NCBI RefSeq assembly: GCF_023898315.1
Contig: NC_064617.1
Span: 713,517,202-713,581,201 of the forward strand
DNA length: 64,000 bases
From: Schistocerca nitens
Taxonomy: Eukaryota > Arthropoda > Insecta > Orthoptera > Acrididae
Direction of reading: 5' to 3'
In this document: piece by piece, positions 42,826 to 53,637 of the stretch
Numbering within the stretch: the first letter of the stretch is position 1
Layout: every line of letters starts with the position of its first letter
The notes under the pieces: generated by a model
Database searches by the model: none
What the model was told of the DNA's origin: nothing
The model's input: the letters and a program-made list of their open reading frames with translations, nothing else
Made by a program: the position numbers and the translations under genes

Positions 42826-43477
42826 GACTTCACGTTTTACGTAAGGACTTATTTTTAGCAGTGCCCAGTTAGGTCACTGCAGTTTGTCCCTTTCTCTGGA
42901 GCAACTGTGCAGATGTGATAGGCTGCAAAATACCCTTCTGCTGTCAGCAATTACAATCACTTTATTGGGCTTCAAAGTTTCCCAGTCACACGTTTCAGTA
43001 GGTGTGGGTCTAAGTCAGTGGCTGCCAAATATGTTGAATAGTGTGAATGGTCAACAACGTTTACTTGAACGTAGCTCGGTTTTCAGATCTACAATCCAGG
43101 ACTCTCCTTGTTGATTTTTTTCACGTCATTGGTACAGGAGACTTTCAGAATAATCGACAGTTACTGTTTTTCGCGTTTCAGGGTAATCAATAAGAAAACG
43201 TCCTTCAGTATCCTAGAAAATTCTAGCCACAATCTTTCCGACGTGAAAGTCACGTTACCGACTTGGTGCAGAGCCATCGGTTTCTCGTCGTTGCTTCGGC
43301 TACTGTTTTGTTATTGGCGTAAGCTACTGTCTCATCCATAGCAACAAATCGCAGCACAAAATCAGTTGACATATTTTTAGAACTGTCCAAAACATTGCTG
43401 AAATTTTAGTTTTTACATGGACATCTCGTCTCATTCTAAAAGTGCAACAAACATTTGCTGCACTTGTTGTATCAGTA
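42826..43477. other. Unassigned
   Basis: Frames of 75-105 codons on both strands without motifs. Nothing recognised. Confidence 0.4.
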
Positions 43478-43640
43478 TGCCTACCTACTCGGATGGCCGT
43501 GCGTGTAAACGACCTGCTTCGGGGATGAGAAGATGCGCCGGTCGCGGGTCGAATCTGCCCTCGGATTAACGAAGAGCGTCTGCGTGCGGTGAGCCTGGAT
43601 GTGGCTTCTAGGCGGTTTCCCGCATCCCACCAGGTGAACA
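43478..43640 (+). mobile_element. tRNA-like SINE fragment (family 5)
   Basis: TACTCGGATGGCCGTGCGTG (box A-like), GCCGGTCGCGGGTCGAATCTG (box B-like), then GTGAGCCTGGATGTGGCTTCTAGGCGGTTTCCCGCATCC, a body not shared with other families here. No target duplication found. Confidence 0.6.
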
Positions 43641-43689
43641 CTGGACTGGTCAGTTACATGATTAAAAAAATTTACTTTCCCTCACTTCC

Positions 43690-44790
43690 ACTTGAATGAC
43701 CCTATAAGTAGAAAAGCAAGACTAAAGAAAAATCAACACACCATCATAGGATTTGTCGAATTGGAAAAAGCGTTCGGCAATCTAAATGGTGCAAGATGTT
43801 CTAAATTCTGAGAAAAATAGAGGTAAACTACAGGGAGAGACGGGTAAGATACAATACGTACAAGAGCCAAGAGAGAATAGTAACAGTCGACGACCATAAC
43901 CAAGTGCTCGGATTAGAAAGTTTGTAAGACAACAGGGATGTAGTCTCTCGCCTCTACTGTTAAATCAGTACATCGACATAGCAATGATGGAAATAAAAGA
44001 AAGTTCAAGAGTGGAATTAAAATTCCCAGTGAAAGGGTATCAATGATACGCTTCGCTGACGACATTGCTATCCTGAGTGAAAGTGAAGAAGAATTAAATT
44101 ATATGCTGAATGGAATGAACAGTCTAATGAGTACAGAATACGGATCGAGAGTAAATCGAAGAAAGACGAAAGCATAGAGAAGTAGTAGAAATGAGAACAG
44201 CGAGAAACTTAACATCAGGACTGATGGTCAGCAAGTAGATGAAGTTAGGGAATTCTGCTACCTAGTCAGCAAAATAATCAGTGACGGACGGAACAAGGAA
44301 GACGTCAAAAGCAGATTATCACTGGCTAGAAGAGCGTTCCTGGTCAAGAGAAGTCTACTAGTACCAAACATATGTCTTAATTTGGGGAAGAAGTTTATGA
44401 GAACGTACGTTTCTAGCACAGCATTGTGTGGTAGTGAAACACAGACTGTGGGAAAACCAGAACAGAAGAGAATCGAAGCATTTGAGATGTGGTGCTACAG
44501 AAGAAGAAAATTGGGTGGACTGATAAGGTAAGGAATGAGGAGGTTATGTACATAATCAGAGAAGATTGGAATACGTGGAAGACACTGACAAGGAGAAGAG
44601 ACAGGATGATAGGATACCTGTTAAGTCATCGGGGAAAACTTCCATGGTACTAGAGGGAGCTGCAGTGAGCAAAAACTGTGGAGGAGGACAGAGACTGGAA
44701 TACAGCCAGCAGATAATTGAGAATGTAGGTTGGAAATTCGTGGCGGGCTGCATAAAACCAGTCAGAAGACTGATGACACACAAAAAAAAA
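43690..44790 (+). pseudogene. RTE-type LINE fragment (subfamily B), reverse transcriptase pseudogene
   Basis: Parallels the copy at 4765-6095: GATTTGTCGAATTGGAAAAAGC (F-V-E-L-E-K core near 43750), RFADDIAILSESEEEL near 44052-44095 with the FADD box intact, then CGSETQTVGKPEQKRIEAFEM and a 3' end CAGTCAGAAGACTGATGACA at about 44760. Lesions throughout. 5'-truncated just before the first catalytic core. Confidence 0.85.
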
Positions 44791-44799
44791 GAGGATCTG

Positions 44800-45043
44800 A
44801 TCTTGCGTCGATGCGAGACAAAGGCACAAGAAAAAGATTTTCGACTACCTTAAACACTTATCGTTCAATACAATGTTCTGAATTTTGTCAATCTCCTTAA
44901 CTGTGGTTGCATATACGGCACTGTGGGACGTCACATGGATCATCCTAAGCAGGGCCGTGTTCTTAGCAGGTGAAAATTATAACCCCATTCCTTGTAATCC
45001 CTCAGCAACCTCGGATACAATTCTGTTGGCGATTAACCTTCGT
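44800..45043. other. Unassigned
   Basis: No feature recognised. Confidence 0.4.
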
Positions 45044-45054
45044 AAACAAATTTA

Positions 45055-45242
45055 AGTGGCTCTGAGCACTATGGGACTTAACATCTGAGGTCATCAGTCC
45101 CCTATAACTTAGAACTACTTAAACCTAACTAACCTAAGGACAACACATACATCCATGCCCGAGGCAGAATTCGAACCTGCGACCGTAGCGGTCGCGCGGT
45201 TCCAGACTGAAGCGCCTAGAACCGCTCGGCCATCCGACCGGC
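45055..45242 (-). mobile_element. tRNA-derived SINE (family 1), reverse
   Basis: Starts AGTGGCTCTGAGCAC, so it lacks the GGTTCAAA tail, and ends CATCCGACCGGC. 11-bp duplication AAACAAATTTA at 45044-45054 and 45243-45253. Confidence 0.95.
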
Positions 45243-45253
45243 AAACAAATTTA

Positions 45254-45666
45254 GTTTGTGATGGCATGATATGCCATTTCATTAACTGGAAAGAAAACGT
45301 AGTATGTGTTCTTTAAAATGCGAAACACACAAAATAATTGCGCAGATCAGCTTCATACTTCACTTGCGTTATATGCAACATGTACTAATATAAAAAAATA
45401 CATATATACGCTGATACCAAAGGCACCTCTGTACCAGAATAAGATGTTTTGACATTGTCCTCCCATTGTGTTCACAACTGTGATAGGTGGGTGTCTATCT
45501 TAATGTGATCGTATTACGCAATAGATGCAAGATAAAAAAGATGTAGTTATAAAGTCGCACCTCAGGGAGCGTGTGTATAAATATTTGACGTATGTCGTGG
45601 TGCAGTATTTGCCGTCGCGGACATCTATACGGGTGTCCTGGGTTCAGTTTCCGCTGGTCACCCTAG
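45254..45666. other. Unassigned
   Basis: A weak tRNA-like string lies near 45600-45655 (GTCGTGGTGCAGTATTTGCC, then GGGTTCAGTTTCC). Nothing else recognised. Confidence 0.35.
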
Positions 45667-45675
45667 ACTTTTCTC

Positions 45676-45876
45676 GCCGGCCGGGGTGGCCAAGCGGTTA
45701 AAGGCGCTACAGTCTGGAACCGCGCGACCGCTACGGTCGCAGGTTCGAATCCTGCCTCGGGCATGGATGTGTGTGATGTCCTTAGGTTAGTTAGGTTTAA
45801 GTAGTTCTAAGTTCTAGGGGACTGATGACCTTAGAAGTTAAGTCCCATAGTGCTCAGAGCCATTTGAACCATTTGA
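45676..45876 (+). mobile_element. tRNA-derived SINE (family 1)
   Basis: One of the best-preserved copies: GCCGGCCGGGGTGGCCAAGC to GAGCCATTTGAACCATTTGA, variable-arm hairpin GCGACCGCTACGGTCGC intact. Duplication ACTTTTCTC at 45667-45675 and 45877-45885. Confidence 0.96.
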
Positions 45877-45885
45877 ACTTTTCTC

Positions 45886-46301
45886 AGGTGGACTCAGCCT
45901 CGGGTCCAAAGTGGAATTCCTTGAGACAAAGTAAGAGGGGAAGTTGATACATCATCAGCTGCAGTAGCATTAAATTGCGAGGAGTGTACATACCGGTTTT
46001 TAATATGCCTATTAGGAGGGGTCTTCAATTACGATTTACGTTGCTTGAAATAGTTATGGGATTAGACGATCAGTCAAGATTCTGGAGATGAAAATTAACT
46101 CTACCATCGGCAACTGAGTCAGCTACCACCGATGTCGAGCGACACGAACTTGGTGAGTTTAAGTGACTTGGTCACTGAAGGCTATCATCCATCAAAATGT
46201 CCCCTCTCTCCAGAATTGGAGAGTTCATTTGAAAAACTTCGAAAAGATTTCAGTCTAGTGTGTAATGATCGCATTATTGGCAAAATATTACTATTATCAA
46301 T
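45886..46301. other. Unassigned; 63-codon frame at 46132
   Basis: The frame at 46132-46323 (MSSDTNLVSLSDLV start) enters the left arm of the adjoining hairpin. No domain recognised; it may be a remnant of the protein of the adjoining element. Confidence 0.35.
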
Positions 46302-46527
46302 GATACAGGTGGGACAATTGTAAGTGGTAAGGCAGCATTTGACAAAACTATATCTGTACTTAAATAAAGATGAAGCACCATTATTACAGTTACGTTGTGG
46401 TGATAGTTTTGCCACTTAGTTACTATTACCACAGCGTAACTGTAATAATGGTGCTTCATCTTTATGTAAGTACAGATATATTTTCGTTAAATGCTGCTTT
46501 ACCACTTATAATTGTCCCACTTGTATC
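46302..46527. repeat. Long hairpin: two 106-bp inverted arms with 14-bp loop
   Basis: 46302-46407 (GATACAGGTGGGACAATTGT...) and the complement of 46422-46527 (GATACAAGTGGGACAATTAT...) align end to end without gaps. I count about nine mismatches over 106 bp. The loop is 46408-46421. A transcript would fold into a long near-perfect stem. A hammerhead-like motif follows 83 bp downstream, so the hairpin may be inverted terminal-repeat sequence of a Penelope-like element. Confidence 0.93.
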
Positions 46528-46599
46528 TGTGTAGTCACCAGCAAATAATTTTTTGGTATTTATACGGTGATCTCCAACAGTATAAAAATGTACATGAAT

Positions 46600-46650
46600 G
46601 TATAAACACCTGATGATGGGCGCAAGCCCGAAACCGGTCATGTGACAAAT
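46600..46650 (+). ncRNA. Hammerhead-ribozyme-like motif
   Basis: CTGATGA at 46610-46616 is the conserved catalytic core. It is followed by a four-pair stem II (GGGC, loop GCAA, GCCC at 46618-46629), then GAAA (46630-46633) and CCGGTC, with the expected cleavage after C46639. AAATAAATAA follows. This is the layout known from hammerheads in the terminal repeats of Penelope-like retroelements, where stem III is very short. Stem I pairs poorly (A-T, C-G, A-T after a mismatch), so activity is doubtful. Confidence 0.7.
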
Positions 46651-46813
46651 AAATAACCTTTATTGTGACTGGTAGCGGATATTTTTCTACACCCTATAAA
46701 GGAACAGTCACGGAGTTTGACAGCATCCATGATAGACAAAATTCATTTAATGTCTTGGACTTGGTGAATTAGCATATACTAATCAAGACAAATTTTCGTC
46801 TCGCCTTCAGAGG

Positions 46814-49800
46814 TTCATGGTGATTCATGGTGTGGGTTCCTGGTATCATGTCCTAGTTCATGAACCATGGACAACGTATGAGTGGCCAAGTAAGTGGTCC
46901 TGACAGTCGGGATACCAGTTACTTTGGAATAAGGCTGGGCATCTCGGACATATTCCGAGTCGTGGCCACCTTTGTGCTCAGACGGCAAAGACTACCGAAT
47001 CCACCGGTTAGTTCCTCAACCGTTAGGGGTAAAACTCAATGGGACCCGGGGCAAGTAAGGCTAGCAACCTGCTTCCCTGGTACTATAAATATGATGCTGG
47101 CAACAATCAGAGCAAAATGCCTCGGATCTTTGGAGGTGACGGAGTCCCACCTCTAATTGACAAACCAGGGACTCCTAAGATACAACTCGGCAAACGAATG
47201 GTAACGAGATGGGGAGCTATTAATATCAATGGGGGCTACTCTGGGAAGAAGGTAGAGCAGGCAGAGGCTGCAAGTAAGATAGGGTTGGACGTTTTAGCTG
47301 TTAGTGACATTCGGGTAAGGGGTGAGAAAGAAGAGGAAGTGGGAGAATACAAGGTCTACCTATCAGGAGTCAAAGGAGGAATAGCACAATGGGATGTAGG
47401 GCTTTTCATCAGGAAAGAAATGGAACCCAGCGTAGTTGCAATAAGGTATGTAAACGAACGACTGATGTGGATAGATTTGACAGTGTCTAGCAAGAAAATT
47501 AGGATTGTGTCAGTATATTCGCGTTGTGAAGGGACAGATCAAGATAAGATGGATAGTTTTTATGAGGCACTCAGTGATGTAGTTGTTAGAGTAAAGGACA
47601 AGGACAGTGTTCTGCTCATGGGTGATTTTAATGCCAGGATTGGAAATCGAACAGAAAGGTATGAAAAGGTTATGGGTAAAAATGGAGAGGATATGGAGGC
47701 CAACAGGAACGGGAAACAACTCTTGGATTTCTGTGCCAGTATGGGCTTAGTAATCACAAACTCCTTTTTTAAACATAAGAACATTCACCGATATACTTGG
47801 GAAGGTAGGGGAACCAGATCTGTCATTGACTATATAATAACAGATCATGAATTCAGGAAGGCTGTGAGGGACACACGTGTATTCAGGGGATTCTTTGATG
47901 ACACTGATCACTATTTAATCTGCAGTGAAATTGGTATTGTGAGGCCGAAAGTGCAGGAGGTCAGGTCCATGTGTAGGAAGATAAGAGTGGAGAAACTTCA
48001 GGATAAGGAAATCAGACACAAGTACATAACAGTGATCTCAGAAAGGTACCAGTTAGTTGAATGTAGTCAATTGCAGTCACTGGAAAAGCAATGGACAAGG
48101 TACAGGGACGCAGTACTAGAAGTGGCCAAAGAATGTCTTGGAACAGTAGTGTGTAAAGGTAGGATGAAGCAAACAGCTTGGTGGAATGACACAGTCAAGG
48201 CAGCCTGTAAAAGGAAAAAGAAGGCATATCAAAAATGGCTACATACTAGAACTCAGGTAGACAGAGAAAGTTATGTTGAAGAAAGAAACAAAGCCAAACA
48301 GATAATTACAGCATCCAAGAAGAAATCTTGGAAAGACTTTGGAAGCAGGTTGGAGACCTTGGGTCAAGCTGCTGGAAAACCATTCCGGAGTGTAATTAGC
48401 AGTCTTCGAAAGGTAGGTAAGAAGGAAATGACAAGTATTTTGGACAGGTCAGGAAAACTGCTGGTGAATCCTGTTGATGCCTTGGGCAGATGGAGGGAAT
48501 ATTTTGAAGAGTTGCTCAATGTAGGTGAAAATACGATCAGTAATGTTTCAGATTTCGATGTACAATGGGACAGGAATGATGATGGAAATAGGCTCACATT
48601 TGAGGTAGTGGAGAAAATGGTCAATAGATTGCAGTGCAATAAAGCGGCTGGGGTGGATGAAATTAAGTCGGAACTCATCAAATACAGTGGAATGTCAGGT
48701 CTTAAATGGCTACACAGGGTAATTGAAATGGCGTGGGAGTCCGGACAGGTTCCATCAGACTGGAAGAAAGTAATCACACCAATCTTTAAACATGGAAACA
48801 GAAAAGATTGTAACAACTACAGAGGTATCTCTTTGATCAGCGTTGTGGGTAAAATCTTCTCAGGTATTGTTGAAAGGAAAGTGCGAGTATTAGTTGAGGA
48901 CAAACTGGATGAAAATCAGTGTGGGTTTAGGCCTCTTAGAGATTGTCAGGACCAGATCTTTAGCTTACGGCAAATAATGGAGAAGTGTTACGAGTGGAAC
49001 AGGGAATTGTATCTATGTTTTATAGATCTAGAAAAGGCATATGACCGGGTTCCTGGGAGGAAGTTATTGTCTGTTCTACGTGATTATGGAATAGGAGGCA
49101 AACTTTTGCAAGTAATTAAATGTCTTTACATAGATGGTCAGGCAGCAGTTAAGAGTTGACGGTAAATTGAGTCCATGGTTCAGAGTAGTTTCAGGGGTAA
49201 GACAAGGCTGCAACCTGTCTCCACTGTTGTTCATATTATTTATGGATCATATGTTGAAAACAATAGACTGGCTGGGTGAGATTAAGATAGGTGAACACAA
49301 AATAAGCAGTCTCGCATATGCGGATGACTTAGTTGTGATGGCAGATCCTATTGAAAGTTTGCAAAGTAATATTTCAGAGCTAGATTAGAAATGTAAGGAC
49401 TATGATATGAATTGTAGCATCTCCAAAACAAAAGTAATGTCAGTGGGAAAGAGATATAAACGGATTGAGTGCCAAATAGGAGGAACAAAGTTAGAACAGG
49501 TGGACGGTTTCAAGTACTTAGGATGCATATTCTCACAGGACGGCAACATAGTGAAAGAACTGGAAGCGAGGTGTAGCAAAGCTAATGCAGTGGGCGCTCA
49601 GCTACGATCTACTCTCTTCTGCAAGAAGGAAGTCAGTACCAAGACTAAGTTATCTGTGCACCGTTCAATCTTTCGACCAACTTTGTTGTATGGGAGCGAA
49701 AGCTGGGTGGATTCAGGTTACCTTATCAATAAGGTTGAGGTTACGGATATGAAAGTAGCTAGGATGATTGCAGGTACTAGTAGATGGGAACAATGGCAGG

Positions 49801-50155
49801 AGGGTGTGCACAATGAGGAAATCAAAGAAAAACTGGGAATGAACTTTATAGATGTAGCAGTCAGGGCGAACAGGCTTAGATGGTGGGGTCATGTTACACG
49901 CATGGGAGAAGCAAGGTTACCCAAGAGACTCTTGCGTTCAGCAGTAGAGGGTAGGAGGAGTCGGGGTAGACCAAGGAGAAGGTACCTGGATTCGGTTAAG
50001 AATGATTTTGAAGTAATAGGCTTAACATCAGAAGAGGCACCAATGTTAGCACTGAATAGGGGATCATGGAGGTATTTTATAAGGGGGACTATGCTCCAGA
50101 CTGAACGCTGAAGGGCACAATCAATCTTAAATGATGATGATAATGATGATGATGA
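46814..50155 (+). mobile_element. Full-length RTE-clade LINE
   Basis: The 9-bp duplication CTTCAGAGG at 46805-46813 and 50156-50164 fixes both ends, giving 3342 bp. A 5' untranslated region of about 220 bp is followed by one endonuclease-reverse transcriptase frame, a short 3' untranslated part and a tail of TGA/ATG repeats at 50131-50155. This is the only LINE in the window with both ends. Confidence 0.93.
47039..50111 (+). pseudogene. Endonuclease-reverse transcriptase with one frameshift and one stop
   Basis: This protein nicks target DNA and copies the element RNA at the nick. Residues 58-300 form the AP-type endonuclease, with LLMGDFNARIG (193-202), SVIDYIITDH (261-270) and the final D-x-D-H (DDTDHYLIC, about 287-295). 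Residues 530-706 begin the reverse transcriptase: NKAAGVDEIKSELI, NNYRGISLI, NQCGFRP and FIDLEKAYDRVP with the first catalytic D. A single extra base near 49150 shifts the frame. It continues at 49134-49388 (VRQGCNLSPLLF, AYADDLVVM with both catalytic aspartates), meets TAG at 49386, and continues in the same frame from 49389 to 50111 (KYLGCIF, YGSESWV, RWWGHVTRM, RGRPRRRYLD). The ATG at 47039 is the first of the frame; the true start could be later. Confidence 0.93.
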
Positions 50156-50164
50156 CTTCAGAGG

Positions 50165-50665
50165 CATTACGTTCTAAACGACGTCTTGTCCCTCGTGTCT
50201 GTAGAAATACTACAGTCTCTGACTCAGTACCCATTTCACTATATTAGAGCTTGAATGTTGACCGCATTGAGAATACTACATATCCTTCAAATGTGAAGTG
50301 TTCGAGCCTCGGTCAAGCAGAAACTATATGAGTGATACACCAGTACTAAAATCGATGGTAAAGTCGAGTGTGTGTCAGAATATTTTTGACCAAAATGTGA
50401 ATAAGTACCTCCCTGGGAGTCCATACACCACACGCACAAACATTTCCTGCAATATTTGCATTATACACTCGGAGACAGTCATTCATAGTACCTTATTTAC
50501 ATTATTTTCCCCTAAACAACACCACTAAAGGGGTTTTGCATAACTTCGCATCATCTGAGTGAAAATGGTAGTTTAAGACCCACACGGGTGCGCTTTGGAG
50601 GCTTTAAGAAGTAATTTATCTTCCCAAGAATGGGATTTACACTCTGCAGCGGAGTGAGCTTTGAT
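50165..50665. other. Unassigned, ending in the foldback flank
   Basis: No gene recognised. From about 50625 the sequence (AGAATGGGATTTACACTCTG) resembles the interior CCAGAATGAGAT of the next element at about 50928, suggesting the repeat unit may extend left of the arm. Confidence 0.4.
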
Positions 50666-51079
50666 ATGAAACTTCCTGACAGATTAAAACTGTGTACCCG
50701 ACCGAGACTCGAACTCGGGACCTTTGCCTTTCGCGGGCAAGTGCTCTACCATCTGAGCTACCGAAGCACGACTCACGCCCGGTCCTCATAGCTTTACTTC
50801 TGCCAGTATCTCGTCTCCTACCTTCCAAACTTTACAGAAGCTCTCCTGCGAACCATGCAGAACTAGCACTCCTGAAAGAAAGGATATTGTGGAGACATGG
50901 CTTAGCAACAGCCTGGGGGATGTTTCCAGAATGAGATACTGGCAGAAGTAAAGCTGTGAGGAGCGGGCGTGAGTCGTGCTTCGGTAGCTTAGATGGTAGA
51001 GCACTTGCCTGCGAAAGGCAAAGGTCCCGAGTTCGAGTCTCGGTCTGGCACACAGTTTTAATCTGCCAGGAAGTTTCAT
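50666..51079. mobile_element. Foldback element with tRNA-like sequence in each arm
   Basis: Two 147-bp inverted arms, 50666-50812 and 50933-51079, begin ATGAAACTTCC on each outer side. Each arm contains a nearly complete tRNA-like sequence; on the plus strand of the right arm it runs from about 50980 to 51052 (GCTTCGGTAGCTTAGATGG with box A, an anticodon stem TTGCC/GGCAA, box B GAGTTCGAGTCTC). The left arm carries it on the minus strand. The 120-bp centre is unique. It has no protein frame. The tRNA-like loop departs from a normal anticodon loop (no U at position 33), so it is not a standard tRNA gene. Confidence 0.9.
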
Positions 51080-52216
51080 AATTAATCTTCTCCGGCGCGG
51101 ACCGTCAGCTCATGTAACATGGAGACTCGATGACCTTTCTGTTTATATACGGCGTCGAGGTTTAACGTTCTGCTAACAGCGACAAATTGCCTTTCACAAG
51201 GTAAGCGGAAGACTATGAGTGAAAAGCGAAAGTTCAACTGAACTATAAATAGAATATATGAGCTCACCGCACAAAAATTAGTCACTTTCGTTCCGTCATC
51301 TTCAAACTCCAGTAATGACCTTAATAACGGCTGAAACGTACTGTTTTTATTAGATGAGTTCTGAGACTGGTAGCCTTCGATGTCTCAGTACTGCTGCTAC
51401 AAGATGTAGGGAGCGAGCGTGAAAACCGCCTCCGTCTTGCGGTGAGCTGTTTTGGGCAGTGCTGCGGGTTTCCAATCCTAATAAATTTCGGGGAAGCTGC
51501 AGCCCATTTATGATGTACTAGTACCGCCTGTAATCGAAATTCGACCGAGTAAGTGGATCTGATTGATCTGTGATAGAAAATGTCACGTATGTTAAAGCAG
51601 TCACTTCGTGTAAAGCTGTGTATGAAATTTTAGCCTCAGATCTGTCGTGACTCATAACAAACGCTGCATTGTAGCTACGATTATTCTTGAATGTACCCTC
51701 AGATACGAAATGATTTGTATTACAAAATTTTCGCTGCAACTTCATCTATCTGCAGTTACATTTCTCAAAATTATTTGTAATTAAGTTTAGTGCTTATTTT
51801 AGTGTACCTTTCAAAAAAAATAGAATTATCATTATCAATGTCCACATTATTCCTATTACTTTGTCTACGCAAAAATTGTCTCTCTCTGGCTCTTTTTCTG
51901 TTCGATCTGTTTACGTTCTTCTTCGAGGCATAGTCTAAAATACATATAGTTTATTAATAATATGGGATGTCATAGCCATTCAAAATGAAGAAATTAAAAA
52001 TTAGGAACTTGTTTCAAATTTTCTAGTAACGGCGGTGAATGACGACAAATTTACTCACACAGAAAAGGAATCGAAATAACGACGCCTGATCAGTATGCAG
52101 AGCAGAAATGGTTAGCATTACAATTTTCGATGGTCATATGTTGGAGATGTTAATGCGTGATAGAAAAGTATTACCAGAGTTACGAATATTAGAATATTTA
52201 CTACCTTTTATCACTC
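51080..52216. other. Unassigned
   Basis: Frames of 60-75 codons only, AT-rich from 51760. Nothing recognised. Confidence 0.45.
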
Positions 52217-52220
52217 TTAA

Positions 52221-53633
52221 AGGGAGGTTTACTATCTTTTGGTTCAAAAAATTAATTATTTAAAAAATTGCATTTTTGGATCCCTAAAAGTGCTTAAAAT
52301 CCACCCCTGAAACGGTTTTTTGGAATACGGTACGGAAATGTTTGTTATTCGCAGTTGAACAAAAAAATGCGCCTGCGTGAAATCGGCCTTTTTCACGCAC
52401 CAGTTTTTTCGGGAATTTCGACTTTGTAGCCGCGAAAAATTGTTCTATGTGCTTGTCCGTGACTAAAACTGATAAAGTGATCAAGGAGCTTACGACGTAC
52501 TACGGCTTGGCTATCCGACGGCATTCCAATTCGGTGGAGCAGATGAAGAAGGCAATTTGGGGAACCTGTTTCCACAAGTGTTCGACGGATAACCACCCAC
52601 AGCACCAAAATTGTGCAGCTGGTGAAACTAGTTGGTGCAAGTGGCCATTGCAGAGGCTACCGGACATCTGGACGAATATCAACACGACCAGCCCCTCTCC
52701 AAAGAAGTTCAAAAAGTGATTCATCCGATCTCCGAGGCCCTTTCGGAGGATGAGTTATTGTACCGGTGCTTGGGAGGAAACACACAAAATTCAAATGAAA
52801 GTTTGAACGCGTATGTTTGGAAGTTAGCTTCCAAGCATTTGCATTCTGGTGCAAAGACTGCGGAGATTGCGACTTTCCTGGCAGTGAGCAGCTTCAACGA
52901 AGGGTATTCAGAAATTCTGAAGACCATGAAAATGATGGACGTCACCCTGGGACTCTGTTCGATGCAGTTCGCCAAGCATCCTGACGACCACCGGATTCAA
53001 GCGGCCGAAACCGGCTTGTCACCGGACGTTTGAGCGGCTCTGGAGCAGCGCAGAATGGCCCAGATCGAGCAGAACGCCCTCTGTGAGGAAGAGGAAGGAC
53101 TAGTTTATGAAACCGGAATAGCAGATTGAACGTAAGTTGCATAATACTGCATTTACATGTAGTCAAAACATCAAACGCGTTTTTCTCGAAATGACGTTTT
53201 TTTACCGCGCGGTATGGTAACTTCAAATCTATTGAACCGATTGGCACGATTCTTTGTTTCCGACGAAGCTAACTAAATAGTCTAGGAGTGGTACCACTTT
53301 TATTCCGATCCATCAGCTATAAATATTTTTGCTTGGTCGACGAAGCGAGGTACAACTCCTAAAGAATCTTATATATTTCACTAACGTCAATTTTGATTTC
53401 AGACGAGCCGGCTGACCTGTGACACATCGCGTGGAGGTCTACATCGAAATTTTGTTTCGTTCCGACGGCACTTCCGCCTTTGCTCTTCGACATTTCCGGT
53501 GGAAAAATTCCGGTTTGTAGAGGAAAGATCAATAAACATTTTAACCGAATTTGACATTGATATCTATAACACATCCCGAGAAAAAAATTCTCAAAGAACA
53601 TGCTTTTTCGGGCCAAAGATAGTAAACCTCCCC
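52221..53633 (+). mobile_element. DNA transposon-like element with TTAA flanks
   Basis: Inverted ends AGGGAGGTTTACTATCTTTT (left) and GGGGAGGTTTACTATCTTTG (complement of right), about 22 bp. TTAA at 52217-52220 and 53634-53637 fits a 4-bp target duplication. The interior contains a 3'-half transposase-like pseudogene on the plus strand with untranslated sequence on both sides. Confidence 0.8.
52447..53126 (+). pseudogene. Mutator-like transposase-domain remnant
   Basis: First frame 52447-52640: TDKVIKELTTYYGLAIRRHS, VEQMKKAIWGTCFH and ETSWCKW. After a frameshift near 52645 it continues to 53030: HLDEYQHDQPLSKEV, GGNTQNSNESLNAYVWKLAS and FNEGYSEILKTM. TGA at 53031 is followed in frame by EQRRMAQIEQNAL and EEEEGLVYETGIAD up to 53126. 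The TKTDKVI..YYGLAIRR, SWCK, TQNSNESLN and FNEG blocks are those of a transposase-like domain widespread in arthropod DNA elements, usually labelled Mutator-like in domain databases. The N-terminal two thirds are missing. The family call is from memory of the motif order. Confidence 0.75.
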
Positions 53634-53637
53634 TTAA

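Noticed and set aside
48364..48816. 150-codon minus-strand frame
   Set aside because: Antisense of the RTE endonuclease-reverse transcriptase gene.
50692..51079. Possible pair of functional tRNA genes
   Set aside because: The tRNA-like sequences lie in the mirrored arms of a foldback element, their anticodon loops are abnormal, and the acceptor stems do not pair well. Annotated as part of the mobile element.
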